Assembly: GCA_044225795.1 (NCBI GenBank)
Contig: JBGAIF010000003.1
Coordinates: forward strand, 62,001-126,000
Reading direction: 5' to 3'
Origin: Nemorincola sp044225795
Lineage (GTDB): Bacteria; Bacteroidota; Bacteroidia; Chitinophagales; Chitinophagaceae
DNA length: 64,000 bases
Shown here: positions 16,322 to 23,552 of the stretch, in pieces
Layout: the number at the start of each line of letters is the position of its first letter
Position numbering within the stretch: the stretch's first letter is position 1
Notes under the pieces: generated by a model
The model's input: only the letters and a program-made list of their open reading frames with translations
Database searches by the model: none
What the model was told of the DNA's origin: nothing
Made by a program: the position numbers and the translations under genes

Positions 16322-16603
16322 TTAGTTTTTGTTTGCGTAGAAATTCACATTTACCCACGGACCGCCATTGATGCAGGATATTCCGTGCTGTGTGAGCAGG
16401 CTGGCAGCGCTCTGGCTTCTCATGCCGGATGCGCAGCAGACAATGATGTTCTTCATGCTCTTCAGATCGTCTATATGTCCCGGCAATTCATTCAGGGGTA
16501 TATTGAGGCTTCCGGCTACATGTCCTCCCATGAATTCGCCACGTGTCCGTACGTCTATGATCACCGTGCCATCTGTCTGCAACATTTTTTCTATCTGGTT
16601 CAT
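16322..16603 (-). CDS. Single-domain rhodanese
   Basis: 93 aa, one compact rhodanese domain: VIIDVRTRGEFMGGHVAGS (about 14-32) and active-site loop CCASGMRS with Cys57. It is cytosolic, without a signal. It is closely similar in layout to the rhodanese at 13103-13417 (same CCASGMRS loop), so the two may be paralogs. It is the first gene of the cluster and sits 5 nt ahead of the CoA-disulfide reductase/rhodanese fusion, to which it may deliver sulfane sulfur. Confidence 0.9.
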   Translation of the reverse strand: MNQIEKMLQTDGTVIIDVRTRGEFMGGHVAGSLNIPLNELPGHIDDLKSMKNIIVCCASGMRSQSAASLLTQHGISCINGGPWVNVNFYANKN

Positions 16604-16733
16604 TTTCTTTTTTTATGCAAAGATCAGATGAAACCTTATGGTGTTTCGGAACATTTGTTTGATAGCAAGTGTTAAAATGTATGGATACAGGCCCTGTCGA
16701 ATTATTTCTACAAATGCCGGCCCGTTACAATCC

Positions 16734-16741
16734 TACATTTG
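16734..16741 (+). promoter_or_regulatory. Putative -7 element (TACATTTG)
   Basis: TACATTTG fits the Bacteroidota -7 consensus TAnnTTTG and lies 44 nt before the ATG of the barrel-protein gene. No good -33 element was found at the right distance. Confidence 0.35.
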
Positions 16742-16785
16742 CCTTGCTTTTGTAGCAATAAGACAGGAATCAGGGTCGAATAAGT

Positions 16786-17361
16786 ATGATGAAAGGAGCG
16801 AGTTTATTAGTGGCGTCTGTTATCGCATCTGTGGTGGGTATGAATACTTGCTATGGCCGGCAAAAGAACGATGCTGCTAAGGCTGCTGAGAATTATGGCA
16901 ATACGCTGAACATTGGGCTGGGAATAGGTTATTATGGCTTTCTTGGGCAGTCCGTTCCTTTCATCTTCGCCAATTATGAGTTTGACGTAACGAACAACTT
17001 TACATTGGCTCCGTCTGTTGGTTTTGCTTCATACAGAAGCTCTTATAATGTAATAAGCAGTTCCTATTATTATAGACAGACTGTAATACCTGTTGGCGTG
17101 AAAGGAACCTATTACTGTGATAAACTACTGGGCGCCGGTCCCGATTGGGATTTCTACGGCGCCCTTTCTCTTGGCTACAATTACACTCATATAGTTTGGG
17201 ACAATAGTTATAACGGCACATTGAGCAAGTCCCGGAAAGCCTATCCTCTTTATTGGGATCTGCATATAGGCGCAGAGTATCATCTTAGTAATAGAGCTGG
17301 TATATTTCTTGATCTCTCGACAGGAGTATCTACGTTAGGTTTAGCACTGCACCATTTATAG
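16786..17361 (+). CDS. Outer-membrane beta-barrel protein (porin-like family)
   Basis: 191 aa. A signal peptide (about 1-25) is followed by alternating hydrophobic/polar strands rich in Tyr, Phe and Gly, for example LNIGLGIGYYGF and WDFYGALSLGYNYTH, the pattern of small eight-stranded outer-membrane barrels in Bacteroidota. The start is ATG at 16786 or the adjacent ATG at 16789. The ligand and role are unknown. A tiny membrane-protein gene begins 6 nt after its stop and is probably co-transcribed. Confidence 0.75.
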   Translation: MMKGASLLVASVIASVVGMNTCYGRQKNDAAKAAENYGNTLNIGLGIGYYGFLGQSVPFIFANYEFDVTNNFTLAPSVGFASYRSSYNVISSSYYYRQTVIPVGVKGTYYCDKLLGAGPDWDFYGALSLGYNYTHIVWDNSYNGTLSKSRKAYPLYWDLHIGAEYHLSNRAGIFLDLSTGVSTLGLALHHL

Positions 17362-17367
17362 TGTTTT

Positions 17368-17529
17368 ATGAGAGCATTAAGGACAATTGGTGTTGTTATC
17401 TTTCTGTTTGGCCTCTTGTTGCGCCTCAATGAGAAGCCAATGGATACCGGTGAGAACCTGATGAAGCTGGGTATCTTTCTGTGGGTTCTTGCGGTCATCA
17501 TTCAGTGGATAATGAGACGTACAGGTTGA
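17368..17529 (+). CDS. Small two-helix membrane protein
   Basis: 53 aa, starting ATG at 17368 and ending TGA at 17527-17529. Translation gives two hydrophobic stretches, TIGVVIFLFGLLL (about 6-18) and LGIFLWVLAVIIQWIM (about 34-49), separated by a polar loop, with Arg on the cytosolic side (ending MRRTG). No known family is recognised. The short spacing (6 nt) after the barrel-protein gene and the clean topology argue for a real gene. Confidence 0.5.
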   Translation: MRALRTIGVVIFLFGLLLRLNEKPMDTGENLMKLGIFLWVLAVIIQWIMRRTG

Positions 17530-17582
17530 AATGTGCTAATGCTATATGGTGTTTTCCTACAGCTTGTTTCAGGGCATTTATA

Positions 17583-18695
17583 CTAGTCGCTGCCTGTAGT
17601 GAATGGGAATATTATCCTGAACACAGATCCCTTCGATTGTTCGCTCGATACGTTTAGAAACCCGTTGTTTGCTTCTATATATTCTTTACAAAGAAACAGC
17701 CCTACGCCTGTGCCACGTTCTCCTTCTGTGCCATAGTGGCTTTTCTGCATTACAGGTTTGAAGAGATTATTCAATTGCTCTGTGTTCATACCTACCCCGG
17801 TATCTGTTATGGCTATTTCTATGCCCTTACGTGTTGTACCGCCTGATACCATGATACACCCATGCCTCGGTGTGAATTTGATAGCATTTGCAATAATGTT
17901 TCTGAATACAATGCTCACCTGATCAGCATTGCCAACGATAGACAAGTTTTCCGGCACCGTATTTACGATGTTTATTCTTTTGTTTTCAGCATCGGCATAA
18001 AGCAGGGCTACGTTGTCTGAAGCTATTTCATGCAGGCTCATCCGCTTGTTCACTTTTATCCTCCGGTCCTGGAATGAAAGACTTGCCCACCTGAAGAGGC
18101 TGTCAATGGTATTACTCAGCGGAATGATCTGTTCGCGTATCCTGTTCCTGGTGAATTCAATATCTTCTTTCAGTGTAGCTGACTCATTCATCAGGTTTAC
18201 CATAGCAGCCAGCGAATTGATGGGCCCACGCAGATCATGAGCTATTGTTGCCAGTACCTTATCCTTGAACCTGTTTTGTTCTTCAAGTTCCACAGTTCGT
18301 GCTTCAAGGATCTTTATCCTTTCCTCTTCCTCAATGGCCTTTAGATGGTACTTAGTGACATTGATGGAGTAACAGATATAGCTATCGCTGCCCAGGTAGT
18401 CGGGAAACAGGTGGTGTTCAAAATGAATGGCCCTGCCGTTAACGGTTATTGTGGTCTCGAGTGTGTTGTCGTTTTTGTACACGATCTTATGCAGATCTCC
18501 ATCGTCTATCGCGAAAACATCTCTTATGTGTTTGCCGGCCACTCCGTCCGGGTCAGTGTTCAGTAGTCGTAGTTCGGCTCCGTTGCTGAATGTGATATGG
18601 CCTTCACTGTCTATGCCCGAAACAATGATAGGTAAGAAGTCTGGTAAGTCTATCATTCGGTGCCTGTTTTCGGGTTCTCCTTTTACACAGATCAT
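17583..18695 (-). CDS. Cytosolic PAS-type sensor histidine kinase
   Basis: 370 aa, no membrane helix. An N-terminal PAS-like domain (about 18-115) precedes a coiled coil (about 118-145), then HisKA with the H-box IAHDLRGP (His153) and a HATPase domain with the N-box NIIANAIKF, DTGVGM and GTGVGLFL. It should sense a cytosolic signal and phosphorylate a regulator. The start may be the internal Met14 (MIDLPDFLP). It faces a NarL-type regulator (18907) across a 211-bp divergent spacer, and a second kinase follows that regulator. Partnership is inferred from position. Confidence 0.88.
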   Translation of the reverse strand: MICVKGEPENRHRMIDLPDFLPIIVSGIDSEGHITFSNGAELRLLNTDPDGVAGKHIRDVFAIDDGDLHKIVYKNDNTLETTITVNGRAIHFEHHLFPDYLGSDSYICYSINVTKYHLKAIEEEERIKILEARTVELEEQNRFKDKVLATIAHDLRGPINSLAAMVNLMNESATLKEDIEFTRNRIREQIIPLSNTIDSLFRWASLSFQDRRIKVNKRMSLHEIASDNVALLYADAENKRINIVNTVPENLSIVGNADQVSIVFRNIIANAIKFTPRHGCIMVSGGTTRKGIEIAITDTGVGMNTEQLNNLFKPVMQKSHYGTEGERGTGVGLFLCKEYIEANNGFLNVSSEQSKGSVFRIIFPFTTGSD

Positions 18696-18906
18696 TATGT
18701 ATAATTCTGTTATGGGTTGATGTGATCCCGGATCATTTATGTTTCGCCGGTCGTTGTGTTAATCTGATGCAATGTTAAATGTTGCGTGGTTTTGCATTTG
18801 TAGAAATATTTCGACGTGTGGCTAAATTGAAATTTGGCATCTTTGTTGCAGTTACGATCATAGGGCAGGATGATATGTGGTGATGGATGATGACTAAATT
18901 GTATTA

Positions 18907-19518
18907 ATGCAACCACACATAATTATCGCTGATGACCATAGCATGGTACGCAAGGGCATCAAACTGTTGCTGGTATCCCAGTTAGGGCATAAGAACATAT
19001 ATGAGGTCGGGAGCTGCAATGAGCTGATGAATGAACTGAAGAAGACTGCCTGCACTCACCTGATATTAGATGTAATTTTTTCGGATGGTACAGCGCTTGA
19101 AGTGATCCCGTGTGTGAAGAGTCTGTATCCCGAACTTAAGGTGATGGTGTTTACCATGCAGCTTACAGAGGTTTATGCAGAGGCATTCCGGCAGTATGGC
19201 ATAGATTATTATTTAAATAAATCTACAAATGAGGATGACACGGTGATCTATCTGAGACGGTTTCTCAACAATGAACCATTCAGGGTGCTGCACAATACAT
19301 CACAGATCAATACCAATCCGTTTGCTTCATTGTCGCCCCGGGAGCTGGAGATATTGCACTACCTGCTGAACGGGCACAAGACGATAAATATCGCCCAGAC
19401 ACTTAACCTGAGCAACAGTACAGTATCTACCATGAAGAAAAGGATACTGGAGAAAACAGAGACACAAACTATTACACAGCTATTAGAACTGGCGTTGTTG
19501 TACAACATCAGCTTCTGA
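18907..19518 (+). CDS. NarL/FixJ-type response regulator
   Basis: 203 aa. The receiver domain has the acidic pair IIIADDHS (about 5-12) and phosphoacceptor Asp55 (LILDV). A C-terminal LuxR-type helix-turn-helix begins near residue 138 (LSPRELEILHYLLNG) and continues through NIAQTLNLSNSTVSTMKKR. It would bind DNA when phosphorylated. A histidine kinase starts 32 nt after its stop, and another lies divergently upstream; either or both may be the phosphate donor. A purely regulatory group: no target gene is evident beside it. Confidence 0.93.
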   Translation: MQPHIIIADDHSMVRKGIKLLLVSQLGHKNIYEVGSCNELMNELKKTACTHLILDVIFSDGTALEVIPCVKSLYPELKVMVFTMQLTEVYAEAFRQYGIDYYLNKSTNEDDTVIYLRRFLNNEPFRVLHNTSQINTNPFASLSPRELEILHYLLNGHKTINIAQTLNLSNSTVSTMKKRILEKTETQTITQLLELALLYNISF

Positions 19519-19550
19519 TTGTTAAAACTTTTTAATTCACCCAACGAGGT

Positions 19551-20483
19551 ATGTTCAAAGAAATATATCTGAATTCTTTTTTATTGGTAGCGGAAGATTC
19601 TTATTTCAGATCGTGGCAGATCATCTCTGTTATTTCCATCATTGCCTTCATTCTTACTTATAGTATCCTGAAGATGATCATGAAGCAATTGCTGATACGC
19701 CAGAAGGTGTTCAAGCTGCTCATAGAACGGAAAGCAAAAGAGATCACCAGGAAGAACGATGCACTGGAAAAGAATATGCTGGTGCAGACAAGGCTTATCT
19801 CTATCATCAGCCACGATCTTATTGCGCCGCTGCGCTTCATACATGTCACCAGTAAGACCCTCATAGAGAATGAGGAGCCGATGCCTAAGGCTTTGCAGGA
19901 TGAGATGATGCAGGAAATATCTAACTCGGCAAAAGAGTTGGAACTGCTGTCAACCAATATCATGAACTGGATAAAATACCAGAACGAGAACCGCAGGCTC
20001 ATCAAAGAAGAGTTTGACCTGCACCAGGTAGCCGGACATATATTCAATATCTTCCAGGGCCTCGCCAGGCAGAAACGTATTCAGTTTGTGAACGAGGTGA
20101 ACACAGGAGTGATACTTTATCAGTACCTGGAGCCCGTGAGAATAGTGCTCTACAATCTCATACTTAACGCGCTCAATTTTACGGAGAAGGGATTCATTAC
20201 CATCAGCGGTGGTAAAACAAAGAAAGGTATCCTAATAAAAGTACAGGACGATGGTGTGGGCATGACCAATGAGCAGATAGACAATGTCATGTCTGAGCAC
20301 TACATCGTTTCATCTGCCACGGTAGATAAGAGAAAAGGTAACGGGCTTGGTTACCTCATCATCAAGGATATGCTGAAACTGGTGGACGCGAAATTTGTAA
20401 TCAAGAGCAAGAAGAACGGAGGCACAATGGTCACCATCTTCTTTCCCAATTCATCTTCTGCGGAGGCCGTTTCTGTAAGATAG
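19551..20483 (+). CDS. Membrane-anchored sensor histidine kinase
   Basis: 310 aa. A single N-terminal membrane helix (about 23-44) leads to a coiled coil (about 45-78), then HisKA with the H-box IISHDLIAPL (His88) and a HATPase domain with the N-box NLILNALNF, the G1 box DDGVGM and GNGLGYLI. There is almost no periplasmic domain, so the signal probably comes from the membrane or from partner proteins. It follows the NarL-type regulator by 32 nt, likely in one operon, and a strong terminator lies at 20560-20584. Confidence 0.9.
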   Translation: MFKEIYLNSFLLVAEDSYFRSWQIISVISIIAFILTYSILKMIMKQLLIRQKVFKLLIERKAKEITRKNDALEKNMLVQTRLISIISHDLIAPLRFIHVTSKTLIENEEPMPKALQDEMMQEISNSAKELELLSTNIMNWIKYQNENRRLIKEEFDLHQVAGHIFNIFQGLARQKRIQFVNEVNTGVILYQYLEPVRIVLYNLILNALNFTEKGFITISGGKTKKGILIKVQDDGVGMTNEQIDNVMSEHYIVSSATVDKRKGNGLGYLIIKDMLKLVDAKFVIKSKKNGGTMVTIFFPNSSSAEAVSVR

Positions 20484-20835
20484 TAGTATGATGCAAGGCT
20501 GCCATTTAGTAGTGATGTGTGTTTTTAGTGTTTTCAACAGTACATCCTCTGAATGATGAACGCGGGCTATGCCCGCGTTTTTTTATCCGCTCTTTGCTCC
20601 CCACACTCACCTTTGGTAGCGAGGACAGGGCTCGAACCTATGAACGAAAAAAGGACCGCATAAAGCGATCCTTTTTGTAGGCTCCCCCGACAAAATTTCG
20701 AACATTGTCATGAAATTTTTTCGGTCAATTTATGACCTGAAAGGCATTTTAGGGAATTGTGAATAATAGAATGGGAACTCTCAGGCTCATTTATCTCTCC
20801 CGAAAAAGAGTTCGACTTAGTTACCGCAATCCGAT
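20484..20835. other. Intergenic region with terminator and tRNA 3'-end-like fragments
   Basis: Besides the terminator at 20560-20584, it holds two minus-strand stretches that look like tRNA T-arm plus acceptor ends. One, around 20617-20646, reads on the minus strand AGGTTCGAGCCCT, then CCTCGCT and ACCA. A second, more degenerate one lies around 20680-20712. Between them is an imperfect hairpin (AAAAAGGAcCGC / GCGaTCCTTTTT, about 20649-20679). No complete tRNA can be folded. Confidence 0.5.
20560..20584 (+). terminator. Rho-independent terminator after the kinase operon
   Basis: Perfect arms ACGCGGGC (20560-20567) and GCCCGCGT (20571-20578) with a TAT loop, followed by TTTTTT. It ends the regulator-kinase operon. 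Confidence 0.9.
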
Positions 20836-21861
20836 TCAATCTTCATACCCAATTTCTTCTTTCATCTCATTTTGATGAAATTCATCGAGTTTAATTTTCG
20901 CCTTTAGTGGCTCAAATTTCTTATTTGGATACTTTTGAATTGCAACAAGGACGTATTGCCCCAATGTCTGGTAGCGAAATTCGTCTTTTGACAAAGCAGT
21001 CTGTTCAAACATTTTGTAAGTATCTTCGGACGGGTATTTTGCCAACGCCTGATATAGCATTCTCCATTTTGGATAATCGTACAGTTGTTTCTTCCATTCT
21101 TTCTCAAACGTCTTTTTGAGCAAAGGATAAAACAAAGGGTCGGGAAACTCTCTTACTGAATAAATACCGTAGTATTCAGTTTCCTCTTTTTTAAACAATT
21201 TCTCGATCAGTTCTGCGTCTTTGATATTTTTGAAACGAGCCAATGCGAGAACTGCAACGGGACTCTTTTCCACTATGGCAATTTCCCTTATCCTATTATA
21301 ATATTTTGGGTTAGGTTTTATCTCGCGAAGCAGTTCATATTTTTTCCCGACACGAATTGTCTTACTGAAGAGTAAAACACTATCCACAATCGACCTCTGA
21401 GATTTCGTCAACTTGTAGGCATTCAGATCAATATATTGAGGAGTTACAAGATTAAGAAAAAAATCTCCTACCGATTCGGAACTCATGATACAGCCCGAAA
21501 AGGTTTCAACGGTAGCAGTGTCGTTAATATGTCTAAGTAGTATCGGAAATATATCGATGTTCTTTCTTAGAGTTAAGGCGTGAAATGCGTAACACTTTAC
21601 GACGGCATTTTTATAGTCAGTAAGCAAAATCAGCTCATCAGCGGTAGCTTTATTTTTCAATTTTTCAAACCGATCCCATTGTTCGGTTCTTTGACCGGCG
21701 ATGCCAACGCCTTCGCTCTTGAGTACATTATCCTTAGCAATGCCTTCAGCAATCAACTTTATATCATTTCGAAGTCTTGCATCACCAGTGTTTGATTGCC
21801 CCAAACAAGACATTCGTGCAACCATAAGAGCAAAAAACATCAGCTTTTTAGCAATAAACAT
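20836..21861 (-). CDS. Exported protein of unknown function, AT-rich
   Basis: 341 aa with an N-terminal signal peptide (about 1-22). The mature part is almost all alpha-helical with regular Leu/Ala spacing, suggestive of HEAT-like or other helical repeats (for example VVKCYAFHALTLRKNIDI and SPVAVLALARFKNIKD); no catalytic motif is seen. I cannot assign a family with confidence. It is more AT-rich than its neighbours and lies between tRNA 3'-end-like fragments (20617-20712) and an intact tRNA-Arg (21942-22013), which raises the possibility of acquisition by transfer. Confidence 0.68.
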   Translation of the reverse strand: MFIAKKLMFFALMVARMSCLGQSNTGDARLRNDIKLIAEGIAKDNVLKSEGVGIAGQRTEQWDRFEKLKNKATADELILLTDYKNAVVKCYAFHALTLRKNIDIFPILLRHINDTATVETFSGCIMSSESVGDFFLNLVTPQYIDLNAYKLTKSQRSIVDSVLLFSKTIRVGKKYELLREIKPNPKYYNRIREIAIVEKSPVAVLALARFKNIKDAELIEKLFKKEETEYYGIYSVREFPDPLFYPLLKKTFEKEWKKQLYDYPKWRMLYQALAKYPSEDTYKMFEQTALSKDEFRYQTLGQYVLVAIQKYPNKKFEPLKAKIKLDEFHQNEMKEEIGYED

Positions 21862-21902
21862 GAGTAATATTTACTTCCAAGGTAGCACTTTTGGACAGAA
21901 AA

Positions 21903-21938
21903 ATGCCCGTAAAGGCACTAAAAGGCATTTACGGGCAT
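21903..21938 (-). terminator. Terminator of tRNA-Arg
   Basis: Perfect 11-bp arms ATGCCCGTAAA (21903-21913) and TTTACGGGCAT (21928-21938). On the minus strand the hairpin is followed by TTTTT and lies just 3' of the tRNA. Confidence 0.8.
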
Positions 21939-21941
21939 CTG

Positions 21942-22013
21942 TAGCTTCGTCAGGAATCGAACCTGAATCTGGAGCTTCGGAAACTCTTATACTATCCATT
22001 GTACTACGAAGCC
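21942..22013 (-). tRNA. tRNA-Arg (anticodon CCG)
   Basis: Folds as a complete cloverleaf on the minus strand: acceptor GGCTTCG/CGAAGCT (one G.U), D arm GTAC/GTAT, anticodon loop TTCCGAA giving CCG, a 4-nt variable loop, T arm TCAGG-TTCGATT-CCTGA, and discriminator A. The CCA end is not encoded. A terminator follows at once. Confidence 0.9.
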
Positions 22014-22060
22014 GCATACGGCTGCAAAGGTATATTTTTTTCTGACTTGCCCCCGATTGC

Positions 22061-22678
22061 TTATTTGTGATCTTCGATCACTATCCGGTCCTTGCAAAAG
22101 AAGTATTCACGAGGGTCATTAGAGGCTACCACTACCAGTCTGTCGCCTGCATATTGCTCCATCCAGTCGCGGTATTGTTTCACTCCAGCCTGGTCCAGGT
22201 TGGTACAGGGCTCGTCAAGCAGCAATACCGGGGTGTAAGAGAAAATAGCCTGTGCCAGTTTCACCCGTTGTTTCATCCCCGATGAATAATCTCCTATTGG
22301 CCGGTGTTCAGATGTGGAAAGCCCGGTCAGGGCAATGATATCATTGATGGAGAGAGAAGGCAAAGGCTGTTTGAACGAGAAATGAAACTCAAAGAATTCT
22401 CTCAGGGTCAGCTCTTCTACTATCTCCTGGCCCGGTGCGGTAAAGCTGACATAGCTAAACAGCTCATTGATGGGTAATGGCTTACCCGCACGCTCTATCA
22501 GTATCTTGCCCACTGATGGGTTCTGCATACCGGCAATGATGCGCAGCAGTGTTGATTTCCCGCTGCCATTGGGCCCAAGTAGCGCTACTGCCCCCGGTGA
22601 CTGAAGTGTATAGTTGATGTCTTTGAATATCCAGTGGCGCTGAAACCGCTTGCTGATATGTTCAAGGACTATTTTCAT
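22061..22678 (-). CDS. ABC transporter ATP-binding protein
   Basis: 205 aa, a single nucleotide-binding domain. Walker A is GPNGSGKST (35-43), the signature reads YSSGMKQR, Walker B is VLLLDEP, and a D-loop-like TNLDQAG follows. The size is like CcmA-type or other small exporter ATPases. No permease gene is next to it, so the membrane partner is encoded elsewhere and the substrate is unknown. It is separated from the upstream lpx operon by a terminator (22707-22729), though read-through is possible. Confidence 0.92.
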   Translation of the reverse strand: MKIVLEHISKRFQRHWIFKDINYTLQSPGAVALLGPNGSGKSTLLRIIAGMQNPSVGKILIERAGKPLPINELFSYVSFTAPGQEIVEELTLREFFEFHFSFKQPLPSLSINDIIALTGLSTSEHRPIGDYSSGMKQRVKLAQAIFSYTPVLLLDEPCTNLDQAGVKQYRDWMEQYAGDRLVVVASNDPREYFFCKDRIVIEDHK

Positions 22679-22706
22679 TCGGTCAAATGTAGTTATTCAA
22701 AATAAA

Positions 22707-22729
22707 AAAGTTGCATCATGTGCAACTTT
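22707..22729 (-). terminator. Terminator of the lpx operon
   Basis: Arms AAAGTTGCA (22707-22715) and TGCAACTTT (22721-22729) with a 5-nt loop. On the minus strand it is followed by TTTATTTTG. It lies between lpxA and the ABC ATPase gene. Confidence 0.75.
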
Positions 22730-22751
22730 CTGAAATGTCTGCAGGTATTTC

Positions 22752-23552
22752 TTAGGCAAGGTCTTCGCTATGGCGGCGTATGTAACCTTTCATGATGCCA
22801 CGGCCGGTCTCACGCACAAAAGAGATGATCTCGTCACGTTCATCAGATACAGGTATCTCCGTTTCTATGATGCTCACTGCTTTCGAAACATTGTAACCTC
22901 TTACGAAGAGTATGCGGTATATGTCCAGTATGTGATTGATCTTTTCTATGGAATATCCCCTGCGTTTCAGCCCTACCGAGTTCACACCCACGTAGGAAAG
23001 CGGCTCACGTGCGGCCTTTACATACGGCGGTATGTCCTTTCGTACCAGCGATCCTCCCGTAACAAATGCGTGCGAGCCTATGCGCACAAATTGCTGCACG
23101 GCGGTAAGTCCGGCCAGCACCACACAGTCACCTACAATTATATGTCCCGCCAGGGTAGTATTGTTAGAGAAGATGCAGCTATTGCCTACCTCGCAGTCGT
23201 GGGCTATGTGCGTGTATGCCATGATGAGGCAGTTATTGCCGATCTTGGTCATGTTGCGGTCCACGGTGCCCCTGTTGATAGTCACACATTCGCGTATGGT
23301 GGTGTTGTCGCCTATGATGCAAACGGTATCCTCGCCCTTGAACTTCAGGTCCTGAGGAATAGCAGATATCACTGAACTTGGAAAAATGCGGCAGTTCTTG
23401 CCAATGCGCGCGCCTTCCATTATGGTTACATTAGAGCCTATCCAAGTACCTTCCCCTATCTCCACATTCTTGTGGATAGTGGAAAACGGATCGATCTTTA
23501 CGTTAGGACCAATTTTAGCGTCCGGGTGGACGTACGTAAGGGGGTGGATCAT
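22752..23552 (-). CDS. lpxA: UDP-N-acetylglucosamine O-acyltransferase
   Basis: 266 aa, the normal LpxA length. It transfers a 3-hydroxyacyl chain from acyl carrier protein to UDP-GlcNAc, the first step of lipid A synthesis in the cytosol. The left-handed beta-helix hexapeptide repeats fill residues 1 to about 190 (IHPLTYVHPDAKIGPNV, IGEGTWIGSNVTI), with the catalytic-His region AYTHIAHDCEVGNS and a helical C-terminus. It overlaps lpxC-fabZ by 4 nt (23549-23552), so the genes are translationally coupled. Confidence 0.97.
   Translation of the reverse strand: MIHPLTYVHPDAKIGPNVKIDPFSTIHKNVEIGEGTWIGSNVTIMEGARIGKNCRIFPSSVISAIPQDLKFKGEDTVCIIGDNTTIRECVTINRGTVDRNMTKIGNNCLIMAYTHIAHDCEVGNSCIFSNNTTLAGHIIVGDCVVLAGLTAVQQFVRIGSHAFVTGGSLVRKDIPPYVKAAREPLSYVGVNSVGLKRRGYSIEKINHILDIYRILFVRGYNVSKAVSIIETEIPVSDERDEIISFVRETGRGIMKGYIRRHSEDLA

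Noticed and set aside
20617..20712. Complete tRNA genes
   Set aside because: Only T-arm and acceptor-like ends can be matched; no anticodon or D arm is present.
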